Assembly (NCBI GenBank): GCA_033064195.1
Contig: JARBJD010000175.1
Span: forward strand, 1-64,000
Direction of reading: 5' to 3'
Origin: Blattamonas nauphoetae
Taxonomy: Eukaryota; Preaxostyla; Oxymonadida
DNA length: 64,000 nucleotides
Part shown: piece by piece, positions 61,101 to 64,000 of the stretch
How positions within the stretch are numbered: the stretch's first letter is position 1
Layout of the letters: each line of letters begins with the position of its first letter
Made by a program: the position numbers and the translations under genes
The notes under the pieces: model-generated
Databases searched by the model: none
What the model was told of the DNA's origin: nothing
The model's input: the letters and a program-made list of their open reading frames with translations, nothing else

Positions 61101-64000
61101 TCGTGAGCACTGGCTCGCTGTCGATCACCAACACAGTCTTCAAGAAATGCTGGTCATCGAAGAATGGAGGAGTCCTGTTTTTGGACTTGACAGACACATC
61201 ATCGTCCACAGCGTATTCCTTCTCTCAACTGACATTCGGATCGATAGGAAGCTCGGATGCTTGCACAGCAACGGCAAAGGGCCAACACGTGTTCTTCGCT
61301 GTAGCCGACGGACTCGCCGAAGCGTTGCTAACTCCACTCAAAACACAATCACTCATCTCTTCCAGTCCCGCAGACAGCTCGTCATTCAACGCAACTGAAC
61401 TCTCCCTGTTGGAATTCAAGGAAGGAAGTGTCGATGTGAGATCGGTCCTCTTTCTCATCTTCAAAGAAACCTCAAATGTGGTTGTGGATGGGACAGACAG
61501 TGTTGGGCATGCTGATGCGCTCTGTGGACATGCCTATCTTCCGTGTGGAAGTGTGATTGGTGGATATCACAACGCTGGCTCGAATGAGGCGAAAGTTGGC
61601 ACTGTTTCAATGAAGACAGATGTCTCGCTTTTGGAGAAGCTGACGACAACCAACAAAGAAGTGACGATGGCAGGAATGGAAGGGAAGAAGCTGACCATCA
61701 CTGAAGACGGTCATTTCGACGTTTCCACAGGCAGGCTGACGTTTTCTTACATCGCTCTCCAACTCACTCTTCCTCTCACATCCACTCCATTCATCGTGAA
61801 TGGAGGTCAACTCTCGATGACTGCAACCTCGTCGCTCACTCACCCAGGCACACCTACGTCTCCAATAGTTCTCGACGAATGTTTGTTTCATGTCACATCT
61901 GGCTCGCTCAGCATCACTGGAAGCGAAACTACACCACAACAATTCTCGTCCTTCTCAGCTTCCTCTTCCGACAGCTGTCTGATCCGTGTTGACACAAGCC
62001 AACCCTCCAATTCTGAACCATCACTCGAACTATTACACTGCGAGTTTTCAAACAATGTTGGTTCGTCAGCAGGAGTGATCTCGCTATCTGGATCAGCTGG
62101 AGGAAGTCTGAAGATGGAGCATTGCTTCTTCGCAGCGAACAGTGGTTCGACATCAAAAGATGTTCTCCTTTTGGGTGGATGGACATCATCTGTGACATCA
62201 TCTTCGATTGTTAACTGTTTTTCGGAAAGTGATCTGAACCATCTCGTTGTGGAAGGGACGCCAATGAACACACTCATCCCGTTCTCCGTTCTGTTTGTCG
62301 ATCCGACTATTGCTGATGACTCGTCGTCTAACCAGCCAACTGTGTCTTGTTCCACTATCCATCACAGTTTGACGCACTGCACACAAACAGAACCAGATTC
62401 AGGAATCCACACTCTTCGAACCATCGAAATGAAGACCAACCAGAAAGAGATCACCACACTCGTCATCGCGACGAAGCAAGTGATCATCCAAGCATCATCA
62501 ACTGATTTAGTTCTGACATGGGCGCCTCTGACGTCATCGTCGCTTCTGACAGTCTCGACAGGTTCAGCGTCTCTCATCGGCTTCGTTCTCTCGCTCCCAT
62601 CCGATCAATCAACACCCATTCTCGTTCTGTCTGGAGCAGGTGAACTGAAACTCAAAAACATCAAATTGGATGGATCCAATCCAGCTCGAAATGGAGACAC
62701 TCTTGTTCTGGCCACTTCGTTCATCAAAACCGAAAGCAAAACTGGCTCGCTCTCTCTCGTCTCTGTGAATGTGTCGAACATAAACCTCGTTAATCATCCT
62801 CTTATCTCGACAGTTGGGAAAGTGGAAATGGACTCGTGCTTGTTTGAGAACATTGGTCGTTCTGAGGACGATGGAAAAGTGAAAGTGAGTGTTCTTCGAT
62901 CGACACTTTCTTCATCGACTGACATATTGGTGAAGAACACCGAATTCATCTCGTGTGTTGGCAATGACGAGGAGAGATGGATTGAGCTCTGTCCAATGAC
63001 GACGATGACATTCTCAGCTTCACAATTCGAAGGAACGTTCTCCGCTTCATCTCCACTGCTCGCGTTTTCTGTGAACAATCCTCAAAAAGTGTCAGACACC
63101 CAGTTCAACCCGTATTCGCTTCTTTACGAGTTCCACCCCGCGAACCCAACACAGATTGTGGTTTGGAGTGAGAAGAGTGTGGAAGACCATCCGCTGTGTG
63201 GGAATGTGAGCATGCCGTGTTGGACTGTGAACGACGGAATTGCTCTGACGAAAGTTTGGTCAGTCGAAGTCTCAAACACGGGAATGCTGAACAACACAAT
63301 CGACGTCACATCCACTCCTCTCACCCTGACTGGACAGAACACCCACTCAACTCTCGTCTTTGTGGGACACAGCCAGATTGTGAATCGTGCTCATTCTTCT
63401 GACAGAAAAACGAAACTTGTCGATCTGAAAATGGATGTCTCTCAATCGACACTGACTGACGATTCACTTTTTGTGATGGAGGCTGGTTCTCTGGAGATCA
63501 CCAAATGTTCACTAGTCTCCACAAACAACATCTCTTTCACAATCATCCACTCCAAAACAACGGTCCAGATTGATGAACTCACTCTGACCAAACTTAACTT
63601 CTCTACCACTCCGTTCATTTTCTCCTCTTCAGATCTCGTCACTCTGAAACAGATCGAAGTCGAGAAATGCCACTTCTCAACACTCCTCTCTTGTGCTTCT
63701 GTCCAAAAGATGACAGTTGAATCGTGCCACTTCACAGGAATCACTCAACCACTCACTCGGAATGAAGAAAACCTTTGTGGATGGCCGACAGGACTGATTT
63801 CGCTGATAGACACAAACTGCACACTGCGAAGCTCGTCGTTTGTGGATCTGGACGATGGAGGGCTGATTGTGTCGGATTCTGAGCTGCACATTGAATCGAG
63901 CACATTCCACGACAACACACCAAACGACGCAGTGTTTGTGTCAGCTCGAAAGAACATTGCTTGTTCAGGAGAGAGTGTTGTGGTTGTTGGGAGCCTTTCT
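58118..64000 (+). CDS. giant beta-helix surface protein, open at the right window edge
   Basis: An uninterrupted reading of 1,961 codons from the ATG at 58118 to the window end. It begins with a signal peptide (M-I-L-L-L-T-L-W-A-F-V-W-T-S-Q-T). The rest is right-handed beta-helix sequence with recurring rungs such as C-T-F-T-G-C, S-G-G-A-F, D-G-G-A-F and S-F-x-x-C. The family motif C-G-x5-[MP]-C-x-[ST]-[VL] appears three times: D-C-G-K-L-Q-L-P-C-L-S-L near 60,460, L-C-G-H-A-Y-L-P-C-G-S-V near 61,522, and L-C-G-N-V-S-M-P-C-W-T-V near 63,195. By comparison with the gene at 18759-34860, a transmembrane segment and pseudokinase may follow beyond the window. Such proteins are probably extracellular, perhaps in adhesion or binding polysaccharide; this is inferred. 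It carries no intron or break in this span. Confidence 0.85.
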   Translation, partial: MILLLTLWAFVWTSQTSLPIPLSLHLHPSELIYSKHDTNTIQIQAGTFSANEVILCQTIHLKGKRETRLTPSLSTANTIMFDLRNTTFSLHSTQLVPAQHAFNLDESSLTLHQTSVMLSSASSPIVSKTSQTVLNGITISTNRPDLPLPTLVNSDATNNHVTMTGTTICNFVVRPNTPILATVETPQTISSCVLANLTQLSMSTDDQISSKPCEVTMGGSSVMSVENPLYGCVVPNINTAGSFFFLNSSFIHATTSYDHITYTNDTKSDIDVNFDTLTFDTCTFTGCTSTSSGGAFYFYNTYSTFSMEHCRFTSCRSEADGGAFKADCKLSILLDDTKVENCRSVGVCGGVVLNRALQNCQATNNNFTRCVGAMGAAIHRNCQGTGEITTITGNRFVGCISQAGKDFSVTQLGGVFENYYTRSTIVSSNILTNNQVGTDKYVCKIRPLEFTALKIESNVFTGNTALDQPESENHLVLQSYLSLDASVTVSSPWIFTHSCVFTSAPPATESKDGNPLVMTLVHSDTGRFVIPSDYVGTHALRLAKHVTITGKVSLDLSACNTAGVAQLETGSKLTIQFSSLAISSSPLTQDLFVVDSSSLILTSASFPTMEFESTSIICVRGDSTVQVTKIDTRIISQLGASAVGGCFLRVEGSSPAIITVTGSTFGECSTTGSGGWGWCAFGEGGKLEVSGTTFTTCTAVGKGSLLFLSHPSLSTCLSATTRSCLGIPSELPTTKAVADTLIPLVYATSSDGWKGSILLHLFPHTKEDGPVHIHSQGFSGSDCGKLQLPCLSLDDSLASLKEDRTIFFDTPFDLKFGSSRSITQDLSLTSGNPITTLSLFSSDPIHLQNGCLSFSSITLQIPSLVSSSLFVIAGGTLDFLSSVTLVNPTTASLHVASLIDISSGQLVVDSSEFDFSTKLTVSGASMISQTGGNVIWKGVALSNVECSADADSNCGSPIASSLSNGCSLSIGDEGKETSFTNCKSEGDGGVLNVKIVSTGSLSITNTVFKKCWSSKNGGVLFLDLTDTSSSTAYSFSQLTFGSIGSSDACTATAKGQHVFFAVADGLAEALLTPLKTQSLISSSPADSSSFNATELSLLEFKEGSVDVRSVLFLIFKETSNVVVDGTDSVGHADALCGHAYLPCGSVIGGYHNAGSNEAKVGTVSMKTDVSLLEKLTTTNKEVTMAGMEGKKLTITEDGHFDVSTGRLTFSYIALQLTLPLTSTPFIVNGGQLSMTATSSLTHPGTPTSPIVLDECLFHVTSGSLSITGSETTPQQFSSFSASSSDSCLIRVDTSQPSNSEPSLELLHCEFSNNVGSSAGVISLSGSAGGSLKMEHCFFAANSGSTSKDVLLLGGWTSSVTSSSIVNCFSESDLNHLVVEGTPMNTLIPFSVLFVDPTIADDSSSNQPTVSCSTIHHSLTHCTQTEPDSGIHTLRTIEMKTNQKEITTLVIATKQVIIQASSTDLVLTWAPLTSSSLLTVSTGSASLIGFVLSLPSDQSTPILVLSGAGELKLKNIKLDGSNPARNGDTLVLATSFIKTESKTGSLSLVSVNVSNINLVNHPLISTVGKVEMDSCLFENIGRSEDDGKVKVSVLRSTLSSSTDILVKNTEFISCVGNDEERWIELCPMTTMTFSASQFEGTFSASSPLLAFSVNNPQKVSDTQFNPYSLLYEFHPANPTQIVVWSEKSVEDHPLCGNVSMPCWTVNDGIALTKVWSVEVSNTGMLNNTIDVTSTPLTLTGQNTHSTLVFVGHSQIVNRAHSSDRKTKLVDLKMDVSQSTLTDDSLFVMEAGSLEITKCSLVSTNNISFTIIHSKTTVQIDELTLTKLNFSTTPFIFSSSDLVTLKQIEVEKCHFSTLLSCASVQKMTVESCHFTGITQPLTRNEENLCGWPTGLISLIDTNCTLRSSSFVDLDDGGLIVSDSELHIESSTFHDNTPNDAVFVSARKNIACSGESVVVVGSLS

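Overview
The window looks like nuclear DNA of an oxymonad flagellate (Preaxostyla), most like Blattamonas. The reasons are very large right-handed beta-helix surface proteins, some ending in a transmembrane segment and a pseudokinase; a kinase whose C-terminal half carries a beta-rich domain; repeated helical-repeat (HEAT/ARM-like) genes with introns of roughly 24-54 nt; and heavy loading with mobile DNA, including a Polinton. The genus is inferred from remembered protein families, not from a search. Stop codons are standard: TAA, TAG and TGA all end genes here.

Region 1 (1 to about 17.6 kb) is most of a Polinton/Maverick. It holds a family-B DNA polymerase (broken), an integrase, a genome-packaging ATPase, two related capsid-size proteins in tandem, a fibre-like protein with an S74 self-cleaving chaperone tail, and several small unknown proteins. 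Nearly every gene has the same T-rich box directly before its ATG, which looks like the element's own promoter. The left end lies outside the window and the right end is approximate.

Region 2 (17.6-34.9 kb) starts with a poorly readable stretch and continues with one host surface-protein gene of about 1,835 codons. This gene has been hit by four elements of different kinds: a DIRS-like element with inverted ends and an internal complementary region (20941-25686), a 412-bp hAT-type MITE (26797-27208), a Mutator-like element carrying host gene pieces (27441-31496), and a 1.36-kb element with 8-bp target duplications (31882-33239). The host frame lines up exactly across all four sites.

Region 3 (35-50 kb) has two helical-repeat genes (one frameshifted, one split by a second copy of the 412-bp MITE), a cytoskeletal-type protein with repeated E-C-[TS]-F-x-P motifs, a multi-exon gene on the minus strand next to a 27-bp minisatellite, and a decayed coiled-coil gene.

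Region 4 (50-64 kb) has a second Mutator-like element (50137-52782) carrying an intron-containing protein-kinase fragment, a third 412-bp MITE with another 421-bp MITE nested inside it, a multi-exon protein kinase on the minus strand, a truncated helical-repeat gene copy, and the first 1,961 codons of another beta-helix surface protein that runs off the right edge.

The most notable features are the multiply hit surface gene with precise target duplications, the DIRS-like architecture, the gene-carrying Mutator elements, and the Polinton with paired capsid paralogues and a shared promoter box.
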